Positions 8,936 through 18,054 of a stretch of DNA of 64,000 nucleotides are shown here, in pieces; positions within the stretch are counted from its first letter, which is position 1, and every line of letters begins with the position of its first letter. Source of the stretch: Pseudoprimorskyibacter sp. GTDB lineage: Bacteria; Pseudomonadota; Alphaproteobacteria; Rhodobacterales; Rhodobacteraceae. The translations under genes and the position numbers were made by a program. The DNA is taken from assembly GCA_029251265.1 (NCBI GenBank), contig JAQXDR010000129.1, forward strand, positions 18,124 through 82,123. The letters are read 5' to 3'. The notes beneath the pieces were generated by a model. That model worked only from the letters and a program-made list of their open reading frames with translations, ran no database searches and had not been told where the DNA came from.

Positions 8936-9691
8936 ATGACTGAACAACGCGAATTGCGTCTGGGTGTGAACATCGACCACGTGGCCACAGTGCGCAATGC
9001 GCGTGGCGGAGGATTGCCTGATCCCTTGCGGGCGGCGCGTCTTGCTCAGGACGCGGGTGCAGACGGTATTACAGCGCATCTGCGTGAAGATCGGCGCCAC
9101 ATAACGGATGCTGACATAGAAGGTCTCATGCGGGAACTCACGGTGCCTTTAAATTTCGAAATGGCTGCAACCACTGAAATGCAAGAAATAGCGCTGCGAC
9201 ACAAACCACATGCGGTATGTATTGTGCCCGAAAAGCGTGAGGAACGAACCACAGAGGGTGGGCTTGAAGTTGCGCGTGAGGAAAACCGCCTAGCACATTT
9301 TATAGCTCCCCTTCGAGAGGCTGGGTGTCGAGTCTCTATCTTTATCGCCGCAGATCGCCGTCAGATTGACGCAGCGCATCGGATTGGAGCCGAGGTTATA
9401 GAATTGCATACGGGGGCTTATTGCGATGCCTGCGCTGCGGGCGATACCACTACGCGTGATGCCGAGCTTTTGTCGCTGAAGGCCATGGCTGCCTACGCGG
9501 ACAGTCTTGGATTAGAGGTTCATGCTGGGCATGGTTTGACTTATCAGACAGTGCCACCTATCGCGGCGCTGCCAGAAGTCAAAGAGCTCAACATCGGACA
9601 TTTTTTGATTGGTGAGGCGATTTTTTTGGGACTGGAGCCAGCTATTCTTGAAATGCGAAAAGTGATGGATGTCGCGCGGTCGGCACATTAA
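8936..9691 (+). CDS. pdxJ: Pyridoxine 5'-phosphate synthase
   Basis: Condenses 3-amino-2-oxopropyl phosphate with 1-deoxyxylulose 5-phosphate to make the pyridoxine ring. The 251-residue TIM barrel shows [46 protein letters not shown] and VHAGHGLTY, all family signatures. The ATG at 8936 was taken over an in-frame TTG 15 bases upstream. The pathway shares its precursor with dxs, also in this window. Confidence 0.97.
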   Translation: MTEQRELRLGVNIDHVATVRNARGGGLPDPLRAARLAQDAGADGITAHLREDRRHITDADIEGLMRELTVPLNFEMAATTEMQEIALRHKPHAVCIVPEKREERTTEGGLEVAREENRLAHFIAPLREAGCRVSIFIAADRRQIDAAHRIGAEVIELHTGAYCDACAAGDTTTRDAELLSLKAMAAYADSLGLEVHAGHGLTYQTVPPIAALPEVKELNIGHFLIGEAIFLGLEPAILEMRKVMDVARSAH

Positions 9692-9772
9692 AGAATAAGC
9701 CGGGCTTGCTGCTGTGGTAAAGTCTTGTAGATTAAAGCTATGCAATTGAGCTCACGATACTTCTGGTGCGAT

Positions 9773-9788
9773 GTGTCCCTGTGGACAC
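9773..9788 (+). promoter_or_regulatory. Perfect small hairpin upstream of acpS
   Basis: GTGTCC-CTGT-GGACAC forms a perfect 6-base-pair stem about 65 bases before the acpS ATG. A second, weaker stem (CTTGCTCG / CGAGCGAG, one G-U) lies about 30 bases further on. The 161-base pdxJ-acpS gap has no poly-T after either stem, so attenuation or mRNA stability is as likely as termination. This is structure only; no regulator is known to me. Confidence 0.25.
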
Positions 9789-9852
9789 TGTCTTGTTACC
9801 GACTGCGGGTCGCTTGCTCGCCGAGCGAGTTGCTGATTTTGGATGCTTCCTC

Positions 9853-10275
9853 ATGATCGTGGGTATTGGTACGGATCTTGCGAATATCGAGCGTATTCAA
9901 GGCACGCTCGATCGCTTTGGGGACAGGTTTCGCAATCGGGTCTTTACTGAAACCGAACAGCGCAAGGCCGAACGACGAAAAGACCCGGCCGATACTTATG
10001 CGAAGCGGTGGGCCGCGAAAGAAGCATGTTCCAAAGCCCTGGGCACAGGGCTGCGCATGGGTATTGCGTGGAAAGACATGGCCGTTAGCAATCTTCGTAC
10101 AGGTCAGCCTGTTATGGAGGTGACAGGTTGGGCGAAGACCAGGTTAGAGGAGCTGACGCCCAAGGGGTATTATGCAGTGATCCATGTGACCCTGACAGAT
10201 GACCACCCTTGGGCTCAGGCATTTGTTGTTATCGAAGCTATAAAAAGGCCTGAGGCAAACGGTGCGTCTAAATAG
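9853..10275 (+). CDS. acpS: Holo-[acyl-carrier-protein] synthase
   Basis: Transfers 4'-phosphopantetheine from CoA to acyl carrier protein. The 140-residue protein has the metal-binding [15 protein letters not shown] (Asp8) and the catalytic [16 protein letters not shown] segment (conserved Glu). The frame is open upstream to 9766, but that leader is not conserved in the family, so ATG 9853 is the start. In related genomes acpS is usually followed by lepB, rnc and era; here a PAS protein follows instead. Confidence 0.95.
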   Translation: MIVGIGTDLANIERIQGTLDRFGDRFRNRVFTETEQRKAERRKDPADTYAKRWAAKEACSKALGTGLRMGIAWKDMAVSNLRTGQPVMEVTGWAKTRLEELTPKGYYAVIHVTLTDDHPWAQAFVVIEAIKRPEANGASK

Positions 10276-10391
10276 AAAATCCTAACGAGTTTGATCGACT
10301 ATTTGCATTGTAAATCTGATCTTTCATCTTTTGGAAATGTGTCATCGGTCATTGTGGCGGAAATTTATTCTAGCGGCCATTTGGATTTCTC

Positions 10392-11639
10392 ATGACATTT
10401 ATGACGACCCTATCCGGCGACGAAAGCCCTACTCTTCTGGCAGGAGAGGTACCTTTCGATATCTCGGAAATGTTCTTTTCTCGAACGGATAATTGCGGCG
10501 TTATTCTTGCAGGCAGTGATGTATTTCGGCGGGTTCTCGGTCTCGATTGGGAAAACCTTGTTGGATCACCACACAATGTGATGCGCCACGCAGATATGCC
10601 AAAAGGTATGTTCCACATAATGTGGGAACATCTGAAGCAAGGGCACGCTGTCGGGGTCTATATCAAAAACCGATCAAAGGATGGCCGTTTCTGTTGGGTG
10701 TTTGCGGTGGCAACACCTACGGATGATGGTTATTTATCTGTATGCCTCAAACCGTCGTCTCCAATTCTGGACAAGATTGACGAAATATATGCTCAGGTTG
10801 TGACGGCTGAGGCGGACGGCATGACCCCTGCAAAAAGCTCTCAGCTTTTGACGGAACTACTGCAGAGTGAGGGATATGCCAATTACATGGTGTTTCAGTC
10901 TCTTGCATTGGTGACAGAAGTCACATCCAGAGCCAAACGGATGGAACGTCCGGTTGAAGGGTGGCAAACTCGGTTCCGGCTGATGGCAGACAGTATTATG
11001 GACATACAAAACGAAACAGAGCAAATGCTGCATGCATTTCGGTCTATTCGGACGGTGCCCATGAACATGCGTATTCTCGCCTCGCGGCTGGAAGACTCCG
11101 GTGGTCCGATAAGTGCCATTTCTGTCAATTACGGAGCCATGCTGGGTGAAATGATGAGCTGGGTACAATCCTTTTCGCTAGGGGATGACAGCCCCTTTGC
11201 TCGTATTCGGAATTCAATATTGAAAGGGCAATTTTTGGCATTCACCGCCCTGGTTCAGTCGGATATGGTGCGATTATTCAACGTGCGAGGAGCCACGGTT
11301 TCGGCAGACTTTGACATCAAGACTGAAAATGAGCTGTTGCGCAAACAAACGGCCCATTACCGGTTTATGGCGACGCGTGCGCTGAAAATCGTTGAGCTTG
11401 AGGTCGAACATCTTGCGCGCAGCGTTCTGGATATGAAGCGGTATGTCACGGGCCTGAGTTCGACGCGCATGATGTGTAAAATCGAGAGCGCCATGCTAGA
11501 GGATTCCGGCGACGCCTTGGCCGGAATTCTGGATCAACTGGATTACTGTCAGGCAACGACCGAAATGCGTTTAAGCCGAATTTCTGAACTTAACGGGTTA
11601 ATTCAGGCCAACACAGATATGCTTAAGGCAACGGCATAG
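10392..11639 (+). CDS. Aer-type PAS sensor protein without standard signalling hairpin
   Basis: A 415-residue soluble protein. Residues 20-125 form a PAS domain of the Aer/aerotaxis type (FFSRTDNCGVILAGSDVF, LVGSPHNVMRHADMPKGMF, KNRSKDGRFCWVFA), which in Aer binds FAD. The rest is helical and includes PMNMRILASRLEDSGGPISAISVNY, resembling the coiled-coil region of chemoreceptor-like proteins, but the conserved methyl-accepting signalling hairpin is not recognisable and there is no transmembrane segment. It probably senses redox or oxygen state; its output is unknown. It is monocistronic in a 115-base gap after acpS. Confidence 0.7.
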   Translation: MTFMTTLSGDESPTLLAGEVPFDISEMFFSRTDNCGVILAGSDVFRRVLGLDWENLVGSPHNVMRHADMPKGMFHIMWEHLKQGHAVGVYIKNRSKDGRFCWVFAVATPTDDGYLSVCLKPSSPILDKIDEIYAQVVTAEADGMTPAKSSQLLTELLQSEGYANYMVFQSLALVTEVTSRAKRMERPVEGWQTRFRLMADSIMDIQNETEQMLHAFRSIRTVPMNMRILASRLEDSGGPISAISVNYGAMLGEMMSWVQSFSLGDDSPFARIRNSILKGQFLAFTALVQSDMVRLFNVRGATVSADFDIKTENELLRKQTAHYRFMATRALKIVELEVEHLARSVLDMKRYVTGLSSTRMMCKIESAMLEDSGDALAGILDQLDYCQATTEMRLSRISELNGLIQANTDMLKATA

Positions 11640-11685
11640 TAGACCGGACCCTTGGCATGCGGATCCGGCAATTGATTACTGCTTT

Positions 11686-12555
11686 TTATGCTCGAACCAG
11701 CTTTTCATAACTGTCAGATATAGTGCGAGCAATGGTGCCCACTTCAAAGTTGTAGTCACCAATCTGTCCAACAGGCGTGACCTCAGCTGCGGTTCCGGTT
11801 AGCCAGCACTGCTCAAATCCCTCCAGTTCTTCGGGCAGAATATGACGTTCGTGCACGCGGACACCCTGTTCTTTTAGCATCCCAATGACGGTCTGACGCG
11901 TAATTCCATTCAAAAAACAATCCGCTAAAGGTGTGTGAACCTCACCGTTTTTGACAAAAAAGATATTTGCCCCGGTGGCCTCAGCAACATAGCCTCGGTA
12001 GTCAAACATCATCGCGTCCGAACAGCCTTTGGCCTCTGCAGCATGCTTTGACATGGTGCAGATCATATAGAGCCCGGCAGCCTTTGCATGGCTGGGAATC
12101 GTTTCCGGAGACGGTCTTTTCCATTTAGAAATATCGAGCTTGGCGCCTTTCATTTTAGCGTCGCCATAATACGCACCCCATTCCCATGCAGCAACCGCCA
12201 GGCGCACAGGGTTTCTTGCAGACGCGACGCCCATATCTTCACCAGCTCCACGCCATGCCACCGCACGGACATACGCATCACTATAGTTATTGGCCCGCAT
12301 GACATCTGCTTTGGCTTGCTCAATTTCATCTACGGACCAAGGGATCTCAAAATCTATCATTTGTGCCGAGGCCTGAAGGCGTTTCGAATGATCCCGCGAT
12401 TTGAAGATTTTGCCGCCATACGCGCGTTCGCCTTCGAAAACCGAGCTGGCATAATGCATCGCATGAGACAAGACATGTACGTTCGCCGAGCGCCAGTCTA
12501 CCAGTTGGCCGTCCATCCAGATTTTGCCATCGCGATCGTCATACGCCCCTGCCAT
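11686..12555 (-). CDS. ilvE: Branched-chain amino acid aminotransferase
   Basis: A class IV PLP aminotransferase of 289 residues that interconverts Leu/Ile/Val and their 2-oxo acids. Visible landmarks are KIWMDGQLVDW, SVFEGERAYGG, the PLP-lysine segment IPSHAKAAGLYM (Lys at about 158), EATGANIFFVK, GITRQTVIGML and the phosphate-binding LTGTAAEVTPV. It is transcribed away from petP, and the 148-base divergent gap holds both promoters. Confidence 0.93.
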   Translation of the reverse strand: MAGAYDDRDGKIWMDGQLVDWRSANVHVLSHAMHYASSVFEGERAYGGKIFKSRDHSKRLQASAQMIDFEIPWSVDEIEQAKADVMRANNYSDAYVRAVAWRGAGEDMGVASARNPVRLAVAAWEWGAYYGDAKMKGAKLDISKWKRPSPETIPSHAKAAGLYMICTMSKHAAEAKGCSDAMMFDYRGYVAEATGANIFFVKNGEVHTPLADCFLNGITRQTVIGMLKEQGVRVHERHILPEELEGFEQCWLTGTAAEVTPVGQIGDYNFEVGTIARTISDSYEKLVRA

Positions 12556-12652
12556 TATCTCGCTCCTCAGTGGATTTTTACATTTATTACTTAATTATGC
12601 CGATTATGGTCATAAAGTTGCGCTGATTCACAGTTTTGCTAACAGTTGGGGC

Positions 12653-12681
12653 TTGGAATGTCAACAAGGCTGACATAAAAT
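12653..12681 (+). promoter_or_regulatory. Predicted sigma-70 promoter with palindromic spacer (petP)
   Basis: TTGGAA (12653-12658) and TAAAAT (12676-12681) are separated by 17 bases, a good -35/-10 arrangement 22 bases before the petP ATG. The spacer is itself an inverted repeat, TGTCA-N7-TGACA (12659-12675), placed where a bound regulator would block RNA polymerase. That is the layout expected for MarR-type autorepression, but no binding data are available. Confidence 0.45.
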
Positions 12682-12703
12682 ATCGTAAACGAAAGGACGT
12701 CCT

Positions 12704-13213
12704 ATGTCAGAAAACCGCGCCGCGTATCACGGCGAATCGCTTCTGTTTTTAACCGATGAACAGCTGCGGCACGGCATTGAGGCGATGTTTTTTGCGTATC
12801 GTGGATTTACGGATGACCCTGATCGTATTCTGACCGGCTTGGACTATGGTCGAGCACATCACCGGGCAATCCATTTCGTAAATTGTGCGCCCGGCACCAC
12901 TGTGAACAATCTGCTGTCGATTTTGGGCGTAACGAAACAATCCTTGAACCGTGTATTACGACGACTGATAGCAGATGGTTTGGTAGAATCCCGCGTGGGG
13001 CAGACAGACCGACGGGAACGTCATTTGTATCTTACCGACGCAGGGGCTGCATTGGAACGTCAGCTGTCTGATGCACAGCGTGTTCGGATGCGCAGCGCTT
13101 ATCGCGCTGCGGGTCCCGAGGCAGTACAGGGATTTCGCCGTGTTCTGGAAGCGATGATGGATCAGGATTTGCAACGGCATTATTTTGATCTTCGCGAGGC
13201 GCGTCATGATTGA
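12704..13213 (+). CDS. petP: MarR-family regulator, PetP-like
   Basis: A 169-residue winged-helix protein of the MarR family: TVNNLLSILGVTKQSLNRVLRRL is the recognition helix-turn-helix and VGQTDRRERHLYLTDAG the wing. It is coupled by an 8-base overlap to the response-regulator gene that follows, matching the Rhodobacter capsulatus petP/petR pair, which is needed for expression of the cytochrome bc1 (petABC) operon. Here petABC is not adjacent. An AAAGGA ribosome site precedes the ATG. Whether it binds its own promoter spacer is inference. Confidence 0.82.
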   Translation: MSENRAAYHGESLLFLTDEQLRHGIEAMFFAYRGFTDDPDRILTGLDYGRAHHRAIHFVNCAPGTTVNNLLSILGVTKQSLNRVLRRLIADGLVESRVGQTDRRERHLYLTDAGAALERQLSDAQRVRMRSAYRAAGPEAVQGFRRVLEAMMDQDLQRHYFDLREARHD

Positions 13214-13907
13214 ACCCGAGGCCCATCTTTTGATTGTAGATGACGATGCCCGAATTCGGGGGCTGTTACAAAAATTTCTTGTACGCAACGGATATCTGGT
13301 GACTGCGGCGCGCGATTCTGCACATGCACGCAAACTTTTGACTGGATTGGACTTTGATCTGATTGTGCTGGACGTTATGATGCCCGGAGAGGACGGTGTT
13401 GCACTGACCAGACACATTCGCGACATCAGTGATGTTCCGGTGCTTTTGTTGACAGCAAAATCGGAAACGGACGATCGCATAGCGGGCTTTGAAGCGGGTG
13501 CTGATGATTATCTTGGAAAGCCTTTTGAGCCCAAAGAGCTTCTTTTGCGGATCAATGCGATCCTTCGTCGTATGCCAGATAAACAAAGGGATCGCGGTCG
13601 TTCGCAAATTGTCATCTTTGGCCAGTTTCGCTTTGATATGGAAAAATCTGAGCTGATGCAAAACGATCGCCCGCTTCGTCTCACTGCAACCGAAAGCCAA
13701 CTGATGCAAATATTCGCGTCACAACCCAACACGGCCATTAACCGGGCCACTTTGGTGGAAAGGCTTGGTCGCGACAGAGGTCAGGCGCAGGAGCGCGCGG
13801 TCGATGTTCAGATCACGCGGTTGCGCCGCAAACTAGAAGCTGACCCCCGCCAACCTCAATTTCTGCAAACTGTCCGTGGCGAAGGTTACTTGTTATCGAT
13901 TGATTGA
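13206..13907 (+). CDS. petR: OmpR-type response regulator, PetR-like
   Basis: A 233-residue two-domain regulator. The receiver domain has the acidic pocket (Asp12-14), phospho-acceptor Asp56 in LIVLDVMMPGED, Thr83 and Lys105 in DDYLGKPF. The C-terminal winged helix ends ITRLRRKLEADPRQPQFLQTVRGEGYLL, the OmpR/PhoB DNA-binding signature. No histidine kinase gene is next to it, as in R. capsulatus where petP occupies the kinase position. ATG 13206 is used because it overlaps the petP stop; the frame is open from 13185. Confidence 0.9.
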   Translation: MIEPEAHLLIVDDDARIRGLLQKFLVRNGYLVTAARDSAHARKLLTGLDFDLIVLDVMMPGEDGVALTRHIRDISDVPVLLLTAKSETDDRIAGFEAGADDYLGKPFEPKELLLRINAILRRMPDKQRDRGRSQIVIFGQFRFDMEKSELMQNDRPLRLTATESQLMQIFASQPNTAINRATLVERLGRDRGQAQERAVDVQITRLRRKLEADPRQPQFLQTVRGEGYLLSID

Positions 13908-13948
13908 ACACGACTTGCCGTGAGCCGGACCAAGGATACTTTGGACAT

Positions 13949-14875
13949 ATGACTACTTTGTTTCTGACACATCCCGATTGTTTGAACCACGTCACGCCAC
14001 CCGGACACCCCGAACGCGTGGCGCGACTGGAATATGTTTTGAATGCCGTTAAGGATCTCGACCTGGATCGCAGGGAGGCGCCACTTGCCAGTGACGCGGA
14101 TCTTTTGCGTGTTCATCCGCAGGCCCATATCGATGCGATCCGCGAGGCCGAACCCGCCGATGGCCAGGCCAAATTGGACAGTGATACCTTTATGTCGCCA
14201 GGGTCCATGCAGGCCGCCTTACGGGCTGCCGGGGCTGTTGTTGCTGCGGTAGATGCAGTTTTGACGGGGGTGGCACAGAATGCGTTTTGTGCTATTCGCC
14301 CGCCCGGCCACCATGCCGAGACGTCAACACCCATGGGTTTTTGTCTTTTTGGGAACGCTGCACTGGCGGCAAAACATGCACTTGATCATCATGGATTGTC
14401 CCGTGTCGCTGTCGTGGATTTTGACGTTCATCATGGCAATGGCACACAAGACCTGTTGTGGGATGAGCCACGGGCGTTGACAATTACAAGCCAGCAAAGG
14501 CCCCTTTGGCCAGGCACAGGGTCTGCGGATGAAAGGGGCGCACATGCCAACGTTCTGAATGTGCCGCTGCCGCCGCAAAGCACAGGCGCGGACATGCGCG
14601 CAGCCTATACATCGCAGATATTTCCACGCTTACGAGATTTTGATCCGGACCTTGTAATAATTTCTGCTGGATTTGATGCGCATCAGGACGACCCATTAGC
14701 TCAACTGGCATGGAGCACGGAAGATTTCCGTTGGTTGACGATCGAGCTTTGTGCAATCGCTGCCGCCTGCTGTGAGGGACGTATCGTCTCGACTTTGGAG
14801 GGTGGATATGATCTTGACGCGCTTGCCGCCAGCGCGCGCGCTCATGTTACTGTATTGAAGGATTGCGCCCCATGA
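13949..14875 (+). CDS. Histone-deacetylase-family hydrolase
   Basis: A 308-residue Zn-dependent deacetylase-fold protein of the acetoin-utilisation/histone deacetylase superfamily. Landmarks are HPERVARLEY, IRPPGHHAE (the catalytic His pair), VAVVDFDVHHGNGTQDL (metal-ligand Asp and His) and ISAGFDAHQDDPLA (second metal Asp). Bacterial relatives act on acetyl-lysine or small acetylated amines; the substrate here is unknown. It overlaps xseB by 4 bases and belongs to a gene order (hydrolase-xseB-ispA-dxs) common in Rhodobacterales. Confidence 0.9.
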   Translation: MTTLFLTHPDCLNHVTPPGHPERVARLEYVLNAVKDLDLDRREAPLASDADLLRVHPQAHIDAIREAEPADGQAKLDSDTFMSPGSMQAALRAAGAVVAAVDAVLTGVAQNAFCAIRPPGHHAETSTPMGFCLFGNAALAAKHALDHHGLSRVAVVDFDVHHGNGTQDLLWDEPRALTITSQQRPLWPGTGSADERGAHANVLNVPLPPQSTGADMRAAYTSQIFPRLRDFDPDLVIISAGFDAHQDDPLAQLAWSTEDFRWLTIELCAIAAACCEGRIVSTLEGGYDLDALAASARAHVTVLKDCAP

Positions 14876-15114
14876 CCGAGACACCTGTGAACGAAATGAC
14901 CTTTGAACAGGCTATGGCAGAGCTGGAAAATGTTGTCGGGCAACTAGAACGCGGGGATGTGGCGCTTGACGCGTCAATAGCGCTGTATGAGCGCGGAGCA
15001 GCGTTGAAAAAGCACTGTGAGGCCAAGCTGCGTGAGGCCGAGGAAAAGGTCCACGCGATCACTTTGGATGCTGATGGCAGCCCGACTGGGACCACGCCTG
15101 CGAATGGGATCTAA
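14872..15114 (+). CDS. xseB: Exodeoxyribonuclease VII small subunit
   Basis: An 80-residue helical protein; residues 8-60 carry the XseB pattern TFEQAMAELENVVGQLERGDVALDASIALYERG. It joins XseA (not in this window) in exonuclease VII, which degrades single-stranded DNA. The ATG at 14872 overlaps the previous stop and ispA begins 3 bases after its own stop, so it is made from a coupled operon. Confidence 0.93.
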   Translation: MTETPVNEMTFEQAMAELENVVGQLERGDVALDASIALYERGAALKKHCEAKLREAEEKVHAITLDADGSPTGTTPANGI

Positions 15115-15117
15115 ACG

Positions 15118-15987
15118 ATGTTCACAGACCGTTTGCACGATGCGGGTTCTTTGGTTCGAATGCATCTGGTAACTTCGTTTGCAGGCATGCGGACAATTCC
15201 CCTGACAGAAGCGATGGCCTATGCGACCCGTGGTGGCAAGTTTTTGCGCGCGTTTCTTGCAATCGAAAGCGCGCGTTTGCACGGCATTGACCACCAGCGT
15301 GCCGTCTACCCTGCCGCCGCGATCGAAGCCATCCATGCCTATAGCCTGATTCACGACGACCTTCCTGCGATGGACAATGATGATTTGCGGCGGGGCCACC
15401 CCACGGTCCATCGCAAATGGGATGACGCAACCGCAATACTTGCCGGGGATGCATTGCAAGCACTGGGTTTTGAAATGGTGTCCAGCCCACTATGCCACAA
15501 TGATGGCGACGTGCGTGCTGATTTGGTCCATAGCCTTGCCCTAGCCGCGGGCGCGCGTGGAATGGTTTTGGGACAGGCGTTGGATATAGCTGCTGAAGTA
15601 TCTGATATGCCGCTTGATTTTGATCAGATTTCGGACCTTCAGGCGGGCAAAACAGGTGCTTTGATCCATTGGGCAGCAGAGGTCGGGCCGCGCATGGCAC
15701 GCGCCGACATGACGCCCTTGTCCAGCTATGCCGGTGCGCTTGGATTGGCATTCCAGATTGCGGACGATATTCTGGATATCGAAGGTGACGAGGCCAAAGT
15801 TGGCAAGGCACTACGCAAGGATCAGGCCGCAGGCAAGGCGACTTTTGTTAGCTTGCTAGGTCTGGATGAGGCGCGCCGCAGATCCAAGCAATTGGTAACA
15901 GCCGCGTGTGATGCCTTGTCGTATTACGGATCGCGGGCGGATCCCTTGCGGGACGCGGCGCGTTTCGTCATTGATCGTAAACACTGA
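15118..15987 (+). CDS. ispA: Farnesyl diphosphate synthase
   Basis: A trans-isoprenyl diphosphate synthase of 289 residues that condenses IPP with DMAPP/GPP. The first Asp-rich motif is HDDLPAMDNDDLRRG and the second DDILDIEGDE; GGKFLRAFL near the N-terminus and LQAGKTGALI in the middle are family marks. The DDxxxxDxDD form of the first motif is typical of bacterial FPP/GGPP synthases, so product length is not certain. It lies 21 bases before dxs, linking two steps of isoprenoid synthesis. Confidence 0.93.
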   Translation: MFTDRLHDAGSLVRMHLVTSFAGMRTIPLTEAMAYATRGGKFLRAFLAIESARLHGIDHQRAVYPAAAIEAIHAYSLIHDDLPAMDNDDLRRGHPTVHRKWDDATAILAGDALQALGFEMVSSPLCHNDGDVRADLVHSLALAAGARGMVLGQALDIAAEVSDMPLDFDQISDLQAGKTGALIHWAAEVGPRMARADMTPLSSYAGALGLAFQIADDILDIEGDEAKVGKALRKDQAAGKATFVSLLGLDEARRRSKQLVTAACDALSYYGSRADPLRDAARFVIDRKH

Positions 15988-16008
15988 CGCCTTTGTTAAG
16001 GTTGACAT

Positions 16009-17796
16009 ATGCCTGAACTGATATGCACGCCGCTCTTGGATCGGGTCGATGATCCGGCAGATTTGGCGCAATTCTCGGATGGGGAACTGCGCCAGCTGGC
16101 AGATGAATTGCGTGCCGAGACGATTTCCGTTGTCTCTGAAACAGGTGGGCATTTGGGGGCGGGTCTCGGCGTTGTCGAACTGACTGTCGCTTTGCACGCG
16201 GTCTTTGACACCCCTCGCGACAAAATCATTTGGGACGTCAGTCATCAATGCTATCCACATAAAATTCTGACAGGCCGCCGGGACCGCATCCGCACGTTGC
16301 GCCAACAAGGCGGGTTATCCGGATTTACCAAACGCTCCGAAAGCCCATATGATCCCTTCGGCGCCGCGCACAGCTCGACCTCGATTTCGGCGGCACTGGG
16401 CTTTTCGGCTGCACGTGATCTGGGTGCAGACGCAGGGGATGCGATTGCCGTCATTGGGGATGGTGCGCTGACGGCGGGCATGGCCTTTGAGGCGATGAAT
16501 AACACCGGTTTTCTGAAAAAAAGGGTGATTGTCATTCTTAATGACAATGGGATGTCAATTGCACAGCCAGTTGGCGCGCTGTCGTCCCATCTTGGTGTGC
16601 CCGGCACAAAAACAGCCGGCGGCGTATTTGAAGCTTTTGGATTTTCCTATAAGGGGCCGATTGATGGTCATGACATGGGACAGTTGCTAAGCTCACTTAG
16701 AGATATCCGTGCGACCGCTCAGGGGCCTGTGTTGTTGCATGTGCGGACACGCAAGGGCAAGGGCTATCCTCCTGCGGAGGCACGCGCCGACCGGGGGCAC
16801 GCCACAGATAAGTTCAATGTTGCAACCGGCGCGCAGTCCAAACCGCGTGCAAACGCGCCGACATATACGCGCATATTTGCAGATAGCTTGATCCAACAGG
16901 CCGACAGTGATCCGCGTATTTGCGCGGTGACAGCAGCTATGCCGGATGGGACCGGATTGGATTTGTTTGCACAGCGTTATCCCGACCGGATGTTTGATGT
17001 GGGTATTGCCGAACAGCATGGCGTTACATTTTCGGCCGGTCTTGCTGCCAGTGGTATGCGCCCATTCTGTGCGATCTATTCGACGTTTTTACAGCGCGGG
17101 TATGATCAGGTCGTCCATGATGTGGCGATTCAAAGGTTGCCAGTACGGTTCGCGATTGATCGCGCAGGTTTGGTCGGGGCGGATGGGCCAACCCACGCGG
17201 GCAGTTATGACATCAGTTTTTTGGCCAATTTGCCGGGGTTTACCATCATGGCAGCCGCGGATGAGGCTGAACTCAGGCACATGGTCGCAACAGCCGCGGC
17301 GCATGATGAAGGCCCCATTGCCTTTCGCTATCCCCGCGGCGAAGCCATAGGTGCGCGGCTGCCTGAGCAGGGACAGATCCTGCCGATCGGGCGTGGCAGA
17401 ATTTTAGCACAGGGCTCTGATGTCGCGCTTGTGTCTTATGGAACCCGACTTGCCGAAGTCCTGAAAGCGCGTGATCTTTTGGCCGAACAAGGCTTTAGCG
17501 CCACTGTGGTTGATGCACGTTTTGCCAAGCCTTTGGATCGGGATCTGATCTTGCAATTGGCAGCGCATCATGCCGCGCTTATTACCATCGAAGAGGGGGC
17601 CGTTGGTGGCTTTGGCAGTCACGTCGCCCATGCATTGGCAGAGGCTGGGGTGTTTGATCGGGGATTACGGTTTCGTAGCATGGTGCTGCCAGATGTGTTC
17701 ATAGATCATGCTCAACCTAAGGCCATGTATAACATGGCTGGCCTTACCGCCGAGGATATTGCCTGCAAGGCAGCTCAGGCGCTCAAAAATCGATAG
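16009..17796 (+). CDS. dxs: 1-deoxy-D-xylulose-5-phosphate synthase, short-linker form
   Basis: A TPP enzyme that joins pyruvate and glyceraldehyde 3-phosphate, the entry to the MEP isoprenoid pathway and also to the pdxJ substrate. Catalytic landmarks are present: [12 protein letters not shown], the GDG...NDN thiamine motif (150-180), DVGIAEQHG (general-acid Glu) and [10 protein letters not shown]. At 595 residues it is shorter than the usual 620-645. The loss falls after GALSSHL (residue about 195): the roughly 35-residue linker that joins this loop to the GxLFEELGF-type strand is reduced to about ten residues. The frame is otherwise unbroken. It overlaps the small convergent DUF1674 gene by 14 bases. 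Confidence 0.94.
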   Translation: MPELICTPLLDRVDDPADLAQFSDGELRQLADELRAETISVVSETGGHLGAGLGVVELTVALHAVFDTPRDKIIWDVSHQCYPHKILTGRRDRIRTLRQQGGLSGFTKRSESPYDPFGAAHSSTSISAALGFSAARDLGADAGDAIAVIGDGALTAGMAFEAMNNTGFLKKRVIVILNDNGMSIAQPVGALSSHLGVPGTKTAGGVFEAFGFSYKGPIDGHDMGQLLSSLRDIRATAQGPVLLHVRTRKGKGYPPAEARADRGHATDKFNVATGAQSKPRANAPTYTRIFADSLIQQADSDPRICAVTAAMPDGTGLDLFAQRYPDRMFDVGIAEQHGVTFSAGLAASGMRPFCAIYSTFLQRGYDQVVHDVAIQRLPVRFAIDRAGLVGADGPTHAGSYDISFLANLPGFTIMAAADEAELRHMVATAAAHDEGPIAFRYPRGEAIGARLPEQGQILPIGRGRILAQGSDVALVSYGTRLAEVLKARDLLAEQGFSATVVDARFAKPLDRDLILQLAAHHAALITIEEGAVGGFGSHVAHALAEAGVFDRGLRFRSMVLPDVFIDHAQPKAMYNMAGLTAEDIACKAAQALKNR

Positions 17797-17965
17797 CCAG
17801 ACCGCCTTTTTCCCAATCACCGTAGCGCACGGGTTCAGGGCCATTACGTCCCCCCAGTTCTGTTGGCAGGGCGGGGGCTGCATCAGCTTTTTTGCGACGT
17901 TCTTCCGCTTCTGCAAGCGCACGTTGTGCAGCGGGTGGTAAATCTTTTTGCGGAGTTTCGGTCAT
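17783..17965 (-). CDS. DUF1674 small protein, Sdh assembly factor 4-like
   Basis: A 60-residue protein ending [23 protein letters not shown] (split here: [14 protein letters not shown] then EKGGLAIDF), the hallmark of DUF1674, whose eukaryotic relative SDHAF4 assists assembly of succinate dehydrogenase. The N-terminal half is a charged Ala/Glu/Lys helix. The role here is inferred from the family only. It converges on and overlaps the dxs 3' end by 14 bases and is divergent from rsmB. Confidence 0.85.
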   Translation of the reverse strand: MTETPQKDLPPAAQRALAEAEERRKKADAAPALPTELGGRNGPEPVRYGDWEKGGLAIDF

Positions 17966-18054
17966 GGTGTCCTCTGAGGCGTTTGCCGGGGCTGCCTTTA
18001 TGATATACGCCGCGCTTAGCAGGGGTAAAGCGCCCCATAGCCGCAGGAGCTTTC

